64,000 nucleotides of DNA from Ryuthela nishihirai (Eukaryota; Arthropoda; Arachnida; Araneae; Heptathelidae). The stretch spans positions 46,063,095 through 46,127,094 of the forward strand of contig JAWZYU010000028.1 in assembly GCA_038380435.1 (NCBI GenBank). The letters are read 5' to 3'. This document shows positions 34,766-47,145 of this stretch, in pieces; positions within the stretch are counted from its first letter, which is position 1, and every line of letters begins with the position of its first letter. A model generated the notes under the pieces. It worked only from the letters and a program-made list of their open reading frames with translations, did no database searches and was not told where the DNA came from. Both the position numbers and the translations under genes were made by a program.

Positions 34766-34892
34766 ACTTTTCTAATTATCAAATGAAACTCTTTTTGCCT
34801 TATGGAGAATTCCATATCAAGTAGCTTTATTACGAAGCTAAGCCACAAAGGGACAATCACAGCATCCTCTGATCGTTCAAACGTCATCGATG

Positions 34893-35015
34893 GATTGTTT
34901 TACCTTTGAGTGGAACTCTTTTGCACATAATGAGCTAAATGGCCAGGTCACAAGGACCCCAATAGCTTAGAGAATTCTGGGAAAGCGAACCCATTGGATA
35001 GCTGTTAGGATACAA
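34893..35015 (-). mobile_element. Old SINE-A tail fragment
   Basis: Diverged reversed tail and body (GATTGTTTTACCTTTGAGTG to AGCTGTTAGGA); truncated on the right. Confidence 0.65.
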
Positions 35016-35300
35016 TCTCATCCTGTGAGTTCATATCACCCTGAAATATCGTCCCACTCACAGAGTTAAGTCCAACGTAACAAGTCTCATAGAAACGAAA
35101 CGTCGATGCCATCTGTGGCTGCAAAAGAGACGTCCCCAGTTGAAAGACTCAAGCCTTCGACAGAACCATCAACAACAGATAACGTAGCAATAACTTCCCG
35201 GTGGATTTCACGTCTGAAGAAACTTCACAACTATCTACGTTCTAGGAGTGTTCAGCTTTTCCGATATCAACATAATATATATATTTCGAATTGTTCATAG

Positions 35301-36199
35301 GTTGTGTTGGGTTGTTTTACCTCTGAGCGGCACTTTTTTGCACACCATGGGCTAAATGACCAGGTCACATGGACCCCGAAGGCTCAGAGAAGGTTGGGGG
35401 AGGGGACCCACTGGAACAGCTGTTGGGAGACAGATGGTAGCCTCCCGTCAAGGCCATCCAGCGTGTTCTTTAACGTTGAGTTGTTTTACCTCTGAACGGC
35501 ACTTTTTTGCACACCATGGGCTAAATGGCCAGGTCGCATGGACCTCGAAGGCTCAGAGAAGGTTGGGGGAGGGGACCCACTGGAACAGCTGTTGGGAGAC
35601 AGATGGTAGCCTCCCGTCAAGGCCATCCAGCGTGTTCTTTAACGTTGGGTTGTTTTACCTCTGAGCGGCACTTTTTTGAAACACCATGGGCTAAATGGCC
35701 AGGTCACATGGACCCCGAAGGCTCAGAGAAGGTTGGAGGAGGGGACCCACTGGAACAGCTGTTGGGAGACAGATGGTAGCCTCCCGTCAAGGCCATCCAG
35801 CGTGTTCTTTAACGTTGGGTTGTTTTACCTCTGAGCGGCACTTTTTTGCACACCATGGGCTAAATGACCAGGTCACATGGACCCCGAAGGCTCAGAGAAG
35901 GTTGGGGGAGGGGACCCACTGGAACAGCTGTTGGGAGACAGATGGTAGCCTCCAGTCAAGGCCATCCAGCGTGTTCTTTAACGTGCACAGGGTATGGTTC
36001 TCCCACACAAGGGGCCACGGCTTAACGTCCCATCCGACGGACGGCGGCCTTTCCAAGCCCATCGGTGTCCCCTACTGACCGTGGGCAGGGCGGGGAGTTT
36101 TGCGGAGATAAATCTCAACGCTGACCCAGCTGGGACTCGAACCTGGGAACTACAGATTACGAGCCTGGCGCGCTCCCGACTGAGCCACCCCCGCCCTAA
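35301..36199 (-). mobile_element. SINE-A tetramer with full head
   Basis: Four 169-bp tail units, the last continuing into a complete body and tRNA head. TSD AATTGTTCATAG at 35289-35300 and 36200-36211 encloses the whole. Confidence 0.9.
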
Positions 36200-36311
36200 A
36201 ATTGTTCATAGACACGAGACACATTCAACGTCGATCACACTTACTCCAAATAAGGATTTAGTGCCGTTCTTTTCTTCTCATATAATGTAGGATTTAAGAA
36301 CACAGAGCATT

Positions 36312-36652
36312 GATGATTTGTTTTCTCTGAGAGGCAGACAAGGGGCAAAATGGCCGGGTCACAAGGGCCCAAAGGGCTCAGAGAAGGTTGGGGGAGGAAA
36401 CCCACTGAACAGCTGTTGGGAGCCTGATGGTAGCTCCCGTCTTTAAGTTCTTGTTCTTTAAGGTGCACAGGGTATGGCTTTCTTGCGAACGGTACCACGG
36501 CTTTATTTCCCATCCGGCGGACAGCAGCCTTTCCAAACCAATCGGTATCCGCTTTCTCTCAGATGGCAGGGTGGGGATTAACAGAGAAAAACTTCAACGC
36601 TGGGGCAGGTGGGACTCGAACCTGGCGGCTATCGACTGAACCAATCGCCACC
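36312..36652 (-). mobile_element. Old diverged SINE-A
   Basis: Tail, body and part of the head are recognisable (GGCAAAATGGCCGGGTCACA, CCCATCCGGCGGACAGC, GGGACTCGAACCTGG) with many small deletions. Confidence 0.7.
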
Positions 36653-38411
36653 CTACCATCTTCAACCCCATCGTCAGTTCTTGGTATTCTTGAAAGCAAT
36701 ATAATCCATTGTAAAACAACGAAGCTACCCACAGCTGAACGCCTGTGCAAACATTAACATGTACGTAAAACGTTTTTTTCTTCCGAATTTCAATAAAAAA
36801 AAGGTAAAAATAATTTATTTGCAGTTCAGAGACCGGGTGAGTTTTTAAGGTTCTGGAACCAAATTTCTATTTCGGTTAAAGCCTCAAAATAATGCCCTTT
36901 TTTATTTCCCAATAACGAAAAACTACACTCGCCTACGACATTTTTATGAGCCATTTTTCTCCAGTTCGATTTTAACGCAATCATAACTCTTCCGAAAGAT
37001 TTTCAACCCCCACCCCCACCCCCCACCTCTTTCAAGATTCGGTCACCAGCATCCCTCTCCTCTCACTTGGAAGCGAGTGAAACGGCACCAACTGTTCAAA
37101 CGCAAAAACACGGGGAAAGAAAAAGAAATAATATGAAAAGTTTACACCTTTTGAACACCTCGACACAAGACTGCAATGCAGAAGATCAAAAGAGCCACTA
37201 ATAACACCTAAAAGCGCCACATACTTAAAACACAGAGCACTTTTTCTGCAGATTAAAATATAAGCACGCGCAACAATCAAAGGACGAAGCTTTCATTCCA
37301 TCCTTCACCCCTCCTCATCCCCCGCATCCCCCCCTTACAGCAACTGCTTAATCCTCTTTCTCATAAAACACACTGCACAACATAAAATACTTTAAGCATC
37401 AAACATCTTAGAAATGCAAATCATTTTTCAAAAGAGGAGACCAACGATCATAGGTCCTGTACATCTTCCTCCAATGTTGTCGGCATTTTGAATTCTTGAA
37501 TATAAAAGTTACAATCGTCAATACCAACGCTATCTTTTCTCTTCAACCTCCCCCCCACCCACACACTCCCCCTTACCGTCTCTAGCAACATGAGCGAGAG
37601 CAAACCCTCGTGCACCGCATAACCCAACCGCTTCAGTAAACCTAATATTTACGTTCATGAATAAAACGCATAGTTAAGAGATCTCTATTTTGTTTTTTTC
37701 TTGTTTCTTCCATATTCCAGACCCCCAAGAAAATTTCCGATATTTCTTTCTTCTTTTCTTTTTTTTTTTTCGACAAATAATATCAGTTCTTGACGTGAAT
37801 ATTCGATATTCCACTCACCACAGTCACGGCAGAAAAAGTATATATATGTATTCGATATATTTATTCAACGGCAATGTTCAAGAGCAGGAAGAATTCGTGG
37901 GCGCTTCTGCGAGACGTATGGAGCGACATGGGAAGGAGTGCATCATGCATGCAAAAGTAGACAGCATGTTCCTCCCCCCTTCCTTCCCTTATATGGACTG
38001 AGCAGAACAAATGTTTAAGCGAAAAAGTCATTCTTCAAAAGGAGAGGATAGATTTCATCTGGTTTTATTTTAACATTAGAATAAGTCGTAATATATTGTA
38101 AGGAAAGAAAATTGCAGAACTTTACTAACCTAGGAAGATGAATTTTTCAATGAAAAAATATTATCGCTTATATTTTACACTAGATCTTTTTATGTCTTTG
38201 AAAACATTTCTAACGAGAATACATAAAAATGATAAAACTGACAATGTGCAAAGTGAATCTTATAGATCAAAAATGAAAGACTTAAATATTAAATATCAGT
38301 AAACTCATAATGTAGGTTGACTGTCGAAGAGTCAACTTCTCAGAATCATTTATTGATCTATTTTAATGTCATTTACAATTCTGTGTCGCATCCTAGGATC
38401 TGTTTACGCAG
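36653..38411. other. Intronic, no gene recognised
   Basis: Unique sequence where an FN3 exon might be expected. I looked for acceptor-phase-1 open frames with FN3 residues on the minus strand and saw none. C-rich patches occur at 37005-37025 and 37315-37340. Confidence 0.5.
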
Positions 38412-38413
38412 TA

Positions 38414-38625
38414 CAGTCGCTCAAAAAAATATCCGAACACTATGGTTGATTACAGAATTCAGAAAAAATATCTGGCAACGATTTTTTATAGAAATTAATG
38501 ATCTGGCAACCTTCGTGTCACACGAAGGTTGCCAGATCATTAATTTCTATAAAAAAATCGTTGCCAGATATTTTTTCTGAATTCTGTAATCAACCATAGT
38601 GTTCGGATATTTTTTTGAGCGACTG
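38414..38625. mobile_element. Fold-back MITE, copy 8, near-perfect palindrome
   Basis: TA-flanked, 212 bp. The left half (CAGTCGCTCAAAAAAATATC ... CAACCTTCGTGT) and the right half are almost exact reverse complements, with the centre at CTTCGTGTCACACGAAG. It is the best model of the intact element; it has no coding capacity. Confidence 0.88.
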
Positions 38626-39004
38626 TACAATCGGTTCTCACAAATACAGCAATCCATTTTCCGCCCTATTTTTTTAGAGGGCAATGAAATGAAAAAAAAA
38701 AACTGTAAAAGAATGCAATTTTTTTCCTAACTTTTGTTTCAAATTGGTCTGCAGTTTTTCAAGGTTTGAAAATGAACGTAATAGAATAAATAATGAAAAT
38801 TATTATTCTAAAGTTTATGTTTTTTTACAAGGAACAGAAAATAACCTTATAAAAATTGCAAAAAAAATTAAAACTATTAAGCATGAAATAATCATCAAAT
38901 ACAAATAGTAAATAAAATATAAGCAGTTATAATGAAATATCGAAATAATCAGCATTACTTCTCCATACACCGGAATCAGGTATGTGATAAATAACAAATA
39001 ATTT

Positions 39005-39430
39005 AAATCAAATCACACTACAAAAATACTGTTCAAAATTAAATCCACACTACAAAAAATACTGTTCAAAATCATATCTACACTACAAAAAATACTGTTC
39101 AAAATTATATCGACACTAGAAAAATACTGTTCGAATTATATTCACATTACACGAATACTGTTTAAAATTATATCCACACTACACAAATACTATTCAAAAT
39201 TATACCCGTACTATAAAAGTATTGATAAAAATTTTATCTACCTTCCAAAAATAATGATCAAAATTTAATCCACACAAAAAAATGTTCGAATTATATCCAC
39301 CTTACACAAATACCCTTTAAAATTATATCCATATTACAAAATTACTGGTAAAGATTATTTCCTTACAAAAATACTGATCAAAATTATATCCCCAATGCAG
39401 AAACACAACAAAATTTTATCCCCATTCTTT
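39005..39430. repeat. Degenerate 37-40-bp AT-rich minisatellite
   Basis: About ten units of CACTACAAAAATACTGTTCA + AAATTATATC, decaying toward the right. Lies just downstream of the membrane-proximal Ig exon. An (AATC)n run follows at 39518-39545. Confidence 0.8.
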
Positions 39431-39734
39431 AAATACTGCTTTAAAGTGCTCGAATAAAATCAACAAACTTTAAATGGGTAAGCCTGAAGAAGGACCACCC
39501 AATTTTCGTGAAGTGTAATCAATCAATCAATCAATCAATCAATCGAATAAAAGTAATAAAAAATTTATTCGAGTACTGAAAAAAATGTACCACGAATGCC
39601 TAAAAGCAAAATTCAGTGTACCTAAATACCCTACACAAAAATGTATTGCACTAGCACCAGATTTAAACCCACTGTATTAAACATGAATGAAAGAAGCGGT
39701 AAAGTAGTGGGGAAATCGAAAAGCCATGACCTAC

Positions 39735-40022
39735 CTGGAGCTACCACAGTGAAGAAACAAGGTATCTGTTGTTCCCCTATCAGGTTCGCTGCCCAGCAAT
39801 ACAAAGTACCGTAATCTGCAGGCACCATCGGTATATACCGAGCAAAGCTCACAACGCCTTCGCTTCGATACGTGAGGTTGTAATGTTGATGCACTGTGTT
39901 GCTGAATCCCCACTGGAATGTGACGTTCGTAGGTTCGGACTCCACCTCGCAGCGGACCGTAACTGCTTCGCTTAATCCCACACTGTAGGTGATCTGTTGG
40001 CCATATTTACAGATTGGAGCGT
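39735..40022 (-). CDS. Sidestep-family receptor, membrane-proximal Ig-domain exon
   Basis: Third Ig exon: acceptor CCTTTCCAG, donor CTCCAG|GTAGGT, 288 nt, phase 1-1. It starts DAPICKYGQQITYSVGLSEA once the shared first codon is added, then VRCEVESEP (first Cys), TFQWGF (Trp) and ADYGTLYCWAANLIGEQ (second Cys). An additional Cys pair brackets the domain, one in PICKYG near its start and one in IPCFFTVV at its end. 'DYGTLLCWA.N..GEQ..PC.F.' is the most diagnostic sidestep-family signature I know and is clear here. Sequons NVT and NLT suggest surface glycosylation. The exon ends one base into a codon (VVAP, G). That phase can join directly to the 60-nt linker exon at 31294-31235, or to an FN3 exon not found in this window. 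Confidence 0.9.
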
Positions 40023-40342
40023 CTGGAAAGGAAAATTAAAATTTACGAATAAATTAACAACTTGCTTTCATCCATTTTTCGGCGTTTTTATTCATTTATA
40101 ATCCTTTTTTTACACTGTATAAGCAAGTTATATCTTTACAGGTGACTGTCAGAAAAATCAATCAATTAACTGCTAACTAATGACAGGAAAATTCATATTA
40201 CTTGGAGTCAGAAGCATTATGGTAATATTTCAAAAAGAAGTCCCATTTTATAATCCCAATAAATAAGTGATAATAAAATCGTATTATAATTTTTATTATA
40301 CATTAATCCCTTTTTTCCTCTTTTTTTTCTCAAGGTGGTGAC

Positions 40343-40733
40343 GGGTTGGATTGAGTTGTTTTACCTCTGAGCGGCACTTTTTTGCACACCATGGGCTAAA
40401 TGGCCAGGTCACATGGACCCCGAAGGCTCAGAGAAGGTTGGGGGAGGGGACCCACTTGAACAGCTGTTGGGAGACAGATGGTAGCCTCCCGTCAAGGCAT
40501 TCCAGTGTGTTCTTTAACGTGCACAGGGTATGGCTCTCCCGCACACGGGGCCACTGCTTAACGTCCCATCCGACGGACGGCGGCCTTTCCAAGCCCATCG
40601 GTGTCCCCTACTTACCGTGGGCAGGGCGGGGAATTTTGCGGAGATAAATCTCAACGCTGATCCAGCTGGGACTCGAACCTGGGAACTACAGATTACGAGC
40701 CTGGCGCGCTACCGACTGAGCCACCCAAGCCCC
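40343..40733 (-). mobile_element. SINE-A monomer close to the third Ig exon
   Basis: Full-length, minus strand, so sense-oriented to the receptor gene. Starts about 320 bp upstream of that exon's acceptor. Possible short TSD TCAAGGT on both sides, imperfectly placed. Confidence 0.85.
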
Positions 40734-41097
40734 TTCAAGGTAACCTGTAAAGATATAACTGACAGTAGTGAAACTAATTTGTGATAGTTCGTGATATTTT
40801 CTACTAGGTTCGGATCTAGATCCACGGGCATTGTTCCAATGGTTCAGCAAACCAATGGGCATACCTTTGTAATTTTTCAATGTGATAAATGATACTGATA
40901 TGGAGTTCGTGATTTCTGTTTTTATGCCGTACAATTAAATTAATAAAACGATAAAACAAAGGAATTTCCATTTCATTAAAAAAACTTCGAATATTTTTTT
41001 CCAAAATATTATTTTTAAAGAGTTGGAAGAAGTCTCTTAATGCTGCACTTTGGACAGTTACAGGCCTTCCACGATCGACCCCTCTACCAATTTCATA

Positions 41098-41506
41098 GGG
41101 GCGGGGGTGGCTCAGTATCTGTATCTCAGTATATGTATCTGTATCTCAGCCAGGCTCGTAATCTGTAGTTCCCAGGTTCGAGTTCTAGCTGGGTCAGCGT
41201 TGAGATTTATCTCCGCAAAATTCCCCGCCCTGCCTATGGTCAGTAGGGGACACCGATGGGCTTGGAAAGACCGCTGTCCGTCGGATGGGACTTTAAGCCG
41301 TGGCCCCTTGTGCGGGAGAGCCATACCCTGTGCACGTTAAAGAACACGCTGGATGGCCTTGACGGGAGGCTACCATCTGTCTCCCAACAGCTGTTCCAGT
41401 GAGTCCCCTCCCCCAACCTTCTCTGAGCCTTCGGGGTCCATGTGACCTGGCCATTTAGCCCATGGTGTGCAAAAAAGTGCCGCTCAGAGGTAAAACAACC
41501 CAACCC
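41098..41506 (+). mobile_element. SINE-A with an expanded segment in the tRNA head
   Basis: Full-length, but a short CTGTATCTCAGTAT repeat replaces the stretch after the A box, which would disrupt the pol III promoter. The target ACCAATTT(C/T)ATA lies on both sides. Confidence 0.82.
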
Positions 41507-41939
41507 AACCAATTTTATATGTTGAAATTGTTTCTATTATGATTCTAAAATATGTTACACTCATTGCCGGAAATACGCATAAACTAATTAAGCTACATTT
41601 TAGGGTCTCAAGATATGAGAGAACTCAAAGAAACGTATTTAAAGTTTCATTGCGTTGTGAAAACTCTTTTTAGTATTCAATCAATTGTGCAAATACTGTT
41701 GATCTTTGCTTACCAATGCTAGAATGTTTTCATCACATCAATTTCGTGTTTATTTTTCAATGTTCCCCTCAGTCAGAATATCTATATATGTATTTCGACT
41801 TTCGAATTTTTGGGGCCTCTTAAATATGTCATGTCCATATTTTAGCCATTTTTAAGACATTTTAAGCCCTCGAAAACGGAGGAGAAAATATTAGACATCA
41901 ATGGAAATTCAATCTCTTGGCCCCCACTTTTATTTTTCC

Positions 41940-42470
41940 CCCGGCTCGATGGTTTCGGCTCCTCCCTCCCACTTAATTTTTATATCTTTGTTTTACACTT
42001 TATTTTTTCTCTTTACTATTTTTGTTATATGTTCAGTTTTTTTTTTGTTTATGGTTTATTTTTCTCTTTGTTATTTTTCATTGCTTTATGCTTTATTTTT
42101 GTTATTTTCTTTGTTTTATGCTTTTTTTTTCTTTCATTATTTTTGTTTTATGCTTTTTTTGCTATTGTTATTTACTTTGTTTTATGTTTTTTTTCTTTCA
42201 TTATTTTTGTTTTATGCTTTATTTTTTCTATTGTTATTTACTTTGTTTTATTCTTTTATCTTTATTTTCTTTTTTATGCTCTATTTTTTTCTATATTATT
42301 TACTTTGTTTTATGTTTGATTTTTATCTTCTTTTTCTATGCTCTATTTTTACTCTTTATTGTCATTTTCTTTGTTTTAAGCTTTATTTTTTAACTTTATT
42401 GCTATTTTCATTTTATACTTTTTCCTATTTTATTATATTTTTCATTGTTTTATATCATATTGTTACAAAT
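41940..42470. repeat. T-rich tandem tract
   Basis: Repeats of CTTTGTTTTATGCTTTATTT with ~30-60-bp spacing. Read as plus-strand protein it gives strings of Phe/Leu/Tyr, which are composition artefacts. Confidence 0.75.
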
Positions 42471-42752
42471 TAAATAGATAAAACTGAGCGTCAGTTCAAA
42501 CAAATAGTATATAACAATGATAATTCTAAAACAATGTAATGTATTACAAAAGTATGGATGAAATCATTTATCAAATTAAATTCAACCAGTGCTTACCATA
42601 TATGCGAGCAAATCTACAATCTATCGAGAATCTTGCAAACAACTAAATGTAATTATATAGCAAATGATGAACTTTTCTTACAGAAAAGTTAATACCAGCT
42701 CTGTCTATTCGACTAACATATTGCCTCTTCATTTTTAATTGCCATGTCACTA

Positions 42753-43140
42753 GGGGCGGGGGTGGCTCAGTTGGTAGCGCGCCAGACTCGTAATCTGTAG
42801 TTCCCAGGTTCGAGTCCCAGCTGGGTCAGCGTTGAGATTTATCTCCGCAAAATTCCCCGCCCTGCCCACGGTCAGTAGGGGACACCGATGGGCTTGGAAA
42901 GGCCGCCATCCATCGGATGGGACGTTAAGCCGTTGCCCCGTGTGCGGGAGAGCCATACCTTGTGCACGTTAAAGAACACGCTGGATGGCCTTGACGGGAG
43001 GCTACCACCTGTCTCCCAACAGCTGTTCCAGTTGGTCCCCTCCTCCAACCTTCTCTGAGCCTTCGGGGTCCTTGTGACTTGGCCATTTAGCCCATGGTGT
43101 GCAAAAAAGTGCCGCTCAGAGGTAAAACAACCCAACCCAA
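42753..43140 (+). mobile_element. SINE-A monomer
   Basis: Full head (GGGGCGGGGGTGGCTCAGTT), body and AACCCAACCC tail. TSD not clear. Confidence 0.87.
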
Positions 43141-43363
43141 AGCCATATCTCTTATACAACCTTCACTTCAGCGTAAACAATCCTTTGTCTTTTCTTACTA
43201 GTTTTACTAACAAAATTCTACACTAATTAACTCTTTTAACCTCCCGCGCACTCACCACATAAAATACTTCTTTAGATTATTTTGTCACGTAAAAACTTAG
43301 ACTAACTACATTTCGTTTTGCAATCCAACTGCGCTTCATAAACACAACTGTATTTCTTATTCT

Positions 43364-43722
43364 GCCAGGCTCGTAATCTGTAGTTCTCAGGTTCGAGACC
43401 CAGCTGGGTCAGCGTTGAGATTTATCTCCGAAAAATTCCCCGCCCTGCCCACGGTCAGTAGGGGACACCGATGGGCTTGGAAAGGCTGCCGTCCGTCGGA
43501 TGGGACGTTAAGCCGTGGCCCCGTTTGCGGGAGAGCCATACCCTCTGCACGTTAAAGAACACGCTGGATGGCCTTGACGGGAGACTACCATCTGTTTCCC
43601 GACAGCTGTTCCAGTGGGTCCCCTCCCCCAACCTTCTCTGAGCCTTCGGGGTCCATGTGACCTGGCCATTTAGCCCATGGTGTGCAAAAAAGTCCGCTCA
43701 GAGGTAAAACAATCCAACCCAA
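43364..43722 (+). mobile_element. SINE-A, 5'-truncated in the head
   Basis: Begins at GCCAGGCTCGTAATC, so the A box is missing. Flanked by ATTTCTTATTCT on both sides. Confidence 0.85.
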
Positions 43723-44479
43723 ATTTCTTATTCTTTTTGTCAAGTCGTTCGATGTCGTTGGTGACGTAATTCTCACGCTGAAGCATATGCGAGTGTTCAT
43801 GACGCGTTTATCATAAATTCATTGTATCACGTTCATCTGTCATAACAATATATTAACCTTCCTTATTTTTTTTTTCTAGATCTGGGCTTGAATCTGTGTA
43901 TTCTAACTATTGTAAAGGAGAGGTGGCATATTGAAAAGAACCGAACCAAGGTACTTACCTGCCAACACACGCAACGTAACGATTACCAAAATTAAACTAA
44001 TTGAGGAAATTACAGGAAAATAATGGTCATCTCCTTTTAAGAGGAGAATAAAAATATAAAAACCCTTTAAATCCATTTCATGTGCATGGCACTCTCCCCT
44101 TATTGACATCCTTCCCATTTATCAGAAAGATGCAACGAAACCGAAACTTAAACGCCCCATCGCTCCAAAAGAAATGAACAAAACAAATGCTTCCTACAAA
44201 AGATACTTATTTTGTTTCAGAGTTATCTTTACGATATTTGAAGTAAATCAATATATTTTATAGATATTTCTTCGTGCACGAGTCTTTTATCTCTTTTACG
44301 TTTGACTCCTCTTCGTGGAGATAGAAAATATTACTTTCCTCTTTCCATTTCAGCGGTGAATCACGTTTCAGCTTTATATACCTTTTATATTCTAACTTCA
44401 TGTTGTAATTCCTCTTCTACTCTTCTCTAAGGTCGACCACAATAACCGCTTCCAAAGAATTTATATCTACTCTGTTATG

Positions 44480-46090
44480 GAATCTGGATGTAAGAGAATC
44501 ATATTTGATACTTTTGACTTTGTCTATTGTTTCTCTTGTACTCTTTCTTTTTTTCCCCAGTTTTTGCACGGATCATTTTTTCTTCTATATTTCTTATTTT
44601 CTATTCCTTTCGTTCTTTTTTTTCCCCTTTTTTACCTTTTTACTTTCTTTTTCTTCTTTCATAATTTTATTTCTAGCTGATACGACTATGTCCATTTGAA
44701 TGATCTACTACGTAGTTTAGATAGATTTGATATTTCTGACTACATCTTTCATTTTCTTTTATACACTACTTTTTCCTGTCTGAATACAGATATAATTTTT
44801 CTGCCTTTCTTAATTTGCGTTTCTGTTTTTTCTTAGTTTACTTTTATTTTATGCTGTATTCTTGCTCTATTTTCACTCTGCTACAGAGTAAAGATGACAG
44901 AGTAAAAGAGTATCAGTATGATATTTTTATTGTTGATTTCCTTTAATGATTTCTTTGCTTTTCTTTCATGTATATAATTCTCTTCCACTAATCTTTTTCC
45001 CTTTTTTTGTCTCTTTTATTATTATCTTTCTTTTACTTTCTACCTTTTTTCCCTAAATTGATGGTTCAGAAGAGCAAACTCTTAAAGAGTCTGCATCTCT
45101 GGGATAAATAATTTATACTTCTAATGTTATTTCTTGTTTTCTGTCTTTACATAGATTTCTTTTACTCTGCAATTCTTTCTCCCTTTTTTTCTATTGTTTT
45201 TCCCTCTTTGCGGCCTTCTTTCACTTATCTACAATTCTTTTTATTATAACAATAATCGCATTCGATTTTTACAGTGTTATGAAGCCTGCACGTAAGAAAA
45301 TATTTGATATTTCTGACTCCTCAGCTTTTTTCTTTTTTAATCTCGTTCTGTCTGTGCTTAGCTGCCATTTTTTTCTGCCTCCTTCTTGTTTCAATTTTCC
45401 ATTTTTTTCCTCCATATTTCTATTCTTTCTAGTTTTGTGCTTTATTCTTAGTTGTGTATATTATTCAAAGCAATCTGGATATGCATGATTTATTTATGAT
45501 AATTTTTACTTCTATTTTCTTCTTTTCTCTATTAATTTCTTCTGAAGTATTCATAGATCTCGTTTTTTTACTGCTTCAATTTGTATTTATTGTAATTTCT
45601 TCTGATTTATGCTTTATGTTTTCTTTATTGTCATTTTTCTTGTTTCATGCTTTACTTCTTTCTTTGTTGTTTTCTTTTTCACTTTTTTGTTGTCTTTTAT
45701 GCTTTTTTTTTCTTTTATTTTTTCATGCTCATTTTTCCTTTACTGTTTTCGTTTTCGTACTTTTTCTCTTTATTGTTTTCTATTTCATGCTTTATTTTTC
45801 TCTTTATTCATATTTTTATTCAATGCTTTATTTTTTCTTTATTGTTATTTACTTCGTTCTGTGCTTTATTTTTCTTTTCATTGTTATTCTCTTTGTTTTA
45901 TGCTCTACTGTTATTTTTTTTGTTAATATGCTTTAAGATTTTTACACTGTTAAGGGGTCATGATACCCGGACACTGCATTTTATATTTTTGACTTCTATC
46001 TCGTTGCCTCTTTTTTTCTTTATTTTCCATTCTGTCTTCTTTTATCATTCCTTTTCCTTTTTTGTCTCTTTCAGTTGTTCATTTGTCTTT
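44480..46090. repeat. Long polypyrimidine-biased tract
   Basis: About 1.6 kb in which the plus strand is mostly T and C, in loosely repeated TTTTATGCTTTATTTTTC and TTCTTTT blocks. Equivalent to a GA-rich tract on the gene's own strand. No gene seen. Confidence 0.75.
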
Positions 46091-46109
46091 TTTTCCTTCA
46101 CTGATATGT

Positions 46110-47130
46110 AACGCATATGGGATTGAACATCAGACCTTAATCCTCCCCAAGAAATTCCTTTTCGGCATCTCTTACACTGATTCGCAATTCGGTAACTTTG
46201 TGAATTCTCACATCGCATGCAAAACAAAATGAAAAGCAAAAAACGTAGCGCAAAAATAGAGACACCAAGGAAATTAACAACACGGAAAAGAAAGTACAAC
46301 GACAAACACACGTAAAGAAAACGGGTGAAATACAGGGGGGAAAAAAGGAAACACTATCGCATGGTTTAACTCATCTGTTATGGAGATAGCCCTCATATCG
46401 AAGAAAGAATTTCCCCCCATTTGTCAGAGAGAAACAGAGAGAGTTTTTCATTTTGTTTTTTCACTTTTTTGGGTGAGCAAACGCACCACTCTGTACGTTT
46501 GAGGACAAGAATAGGCGAGGAACTTGATAAGGAGAAAATATTGGAGGAAAGAAAAATAGCAAACAAGAAAATAAAAACAGTGAAACTCGAGAGTGCAACA
46601 GATAATAATAATGTTTCTGAAAGTAAAAAAGAAGTTGTTTAGTCCTTTTGGATTAAACTGAACCCCCAGCAGCGAGTGAAAAAAATCAATAACAGAGCTA
46701 AAGAGGTTTCTTCTGGACTCTTTTTTTTATTTTTTATTTCATTCATTTTTCTGTATTTATTTCCAGACAAGAAGATGTTTTAAATTATTATTCTCTGCAA
46801 CGCGATGGTCTGTCTCTTTATCTTTGTTTTCGCCCGCTTTTGTCTCAGAAACAGATAAACAACGCAGAAACAAAATGAACGAAAATAATGCAGGAATATG
46901 GATTCTGTGACATAAATTTGTTTCCCAATGTGCACAAATTTTAAACGATGAAATATATATACGAAGGAAAGTCTGGGTAAAGGTAAGTTTTTTTCGGATT
47001 AGCATAAGAATAAGGGTCGGTGAAATGATGCCCAATCCCCGATCCACACAGCAAAACAAAATGTAAGTTCACTAAAACATTATTAATACCATTAGCATCA
47101 TGATTTTCTCATGGAAGTTATTTTTAGATG
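46110..47130. other. Intronic, no gene recognised
   Basis: AT-rich unique sequence following the polypyrimidine tract; purine-rich around 46420-46640. No domain recognised. Confidence 0.5.
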
Positions 47131-47145
47131 GACGATCACTGCTGC

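Noticed and set aside
34383..35300. Possible FN3 exon in the unique stretch before the SINE tetramer
   Set aside because: No minus-strand frame with the FN3 pattern of Trp, Leu and Tyr positions; frames are short.
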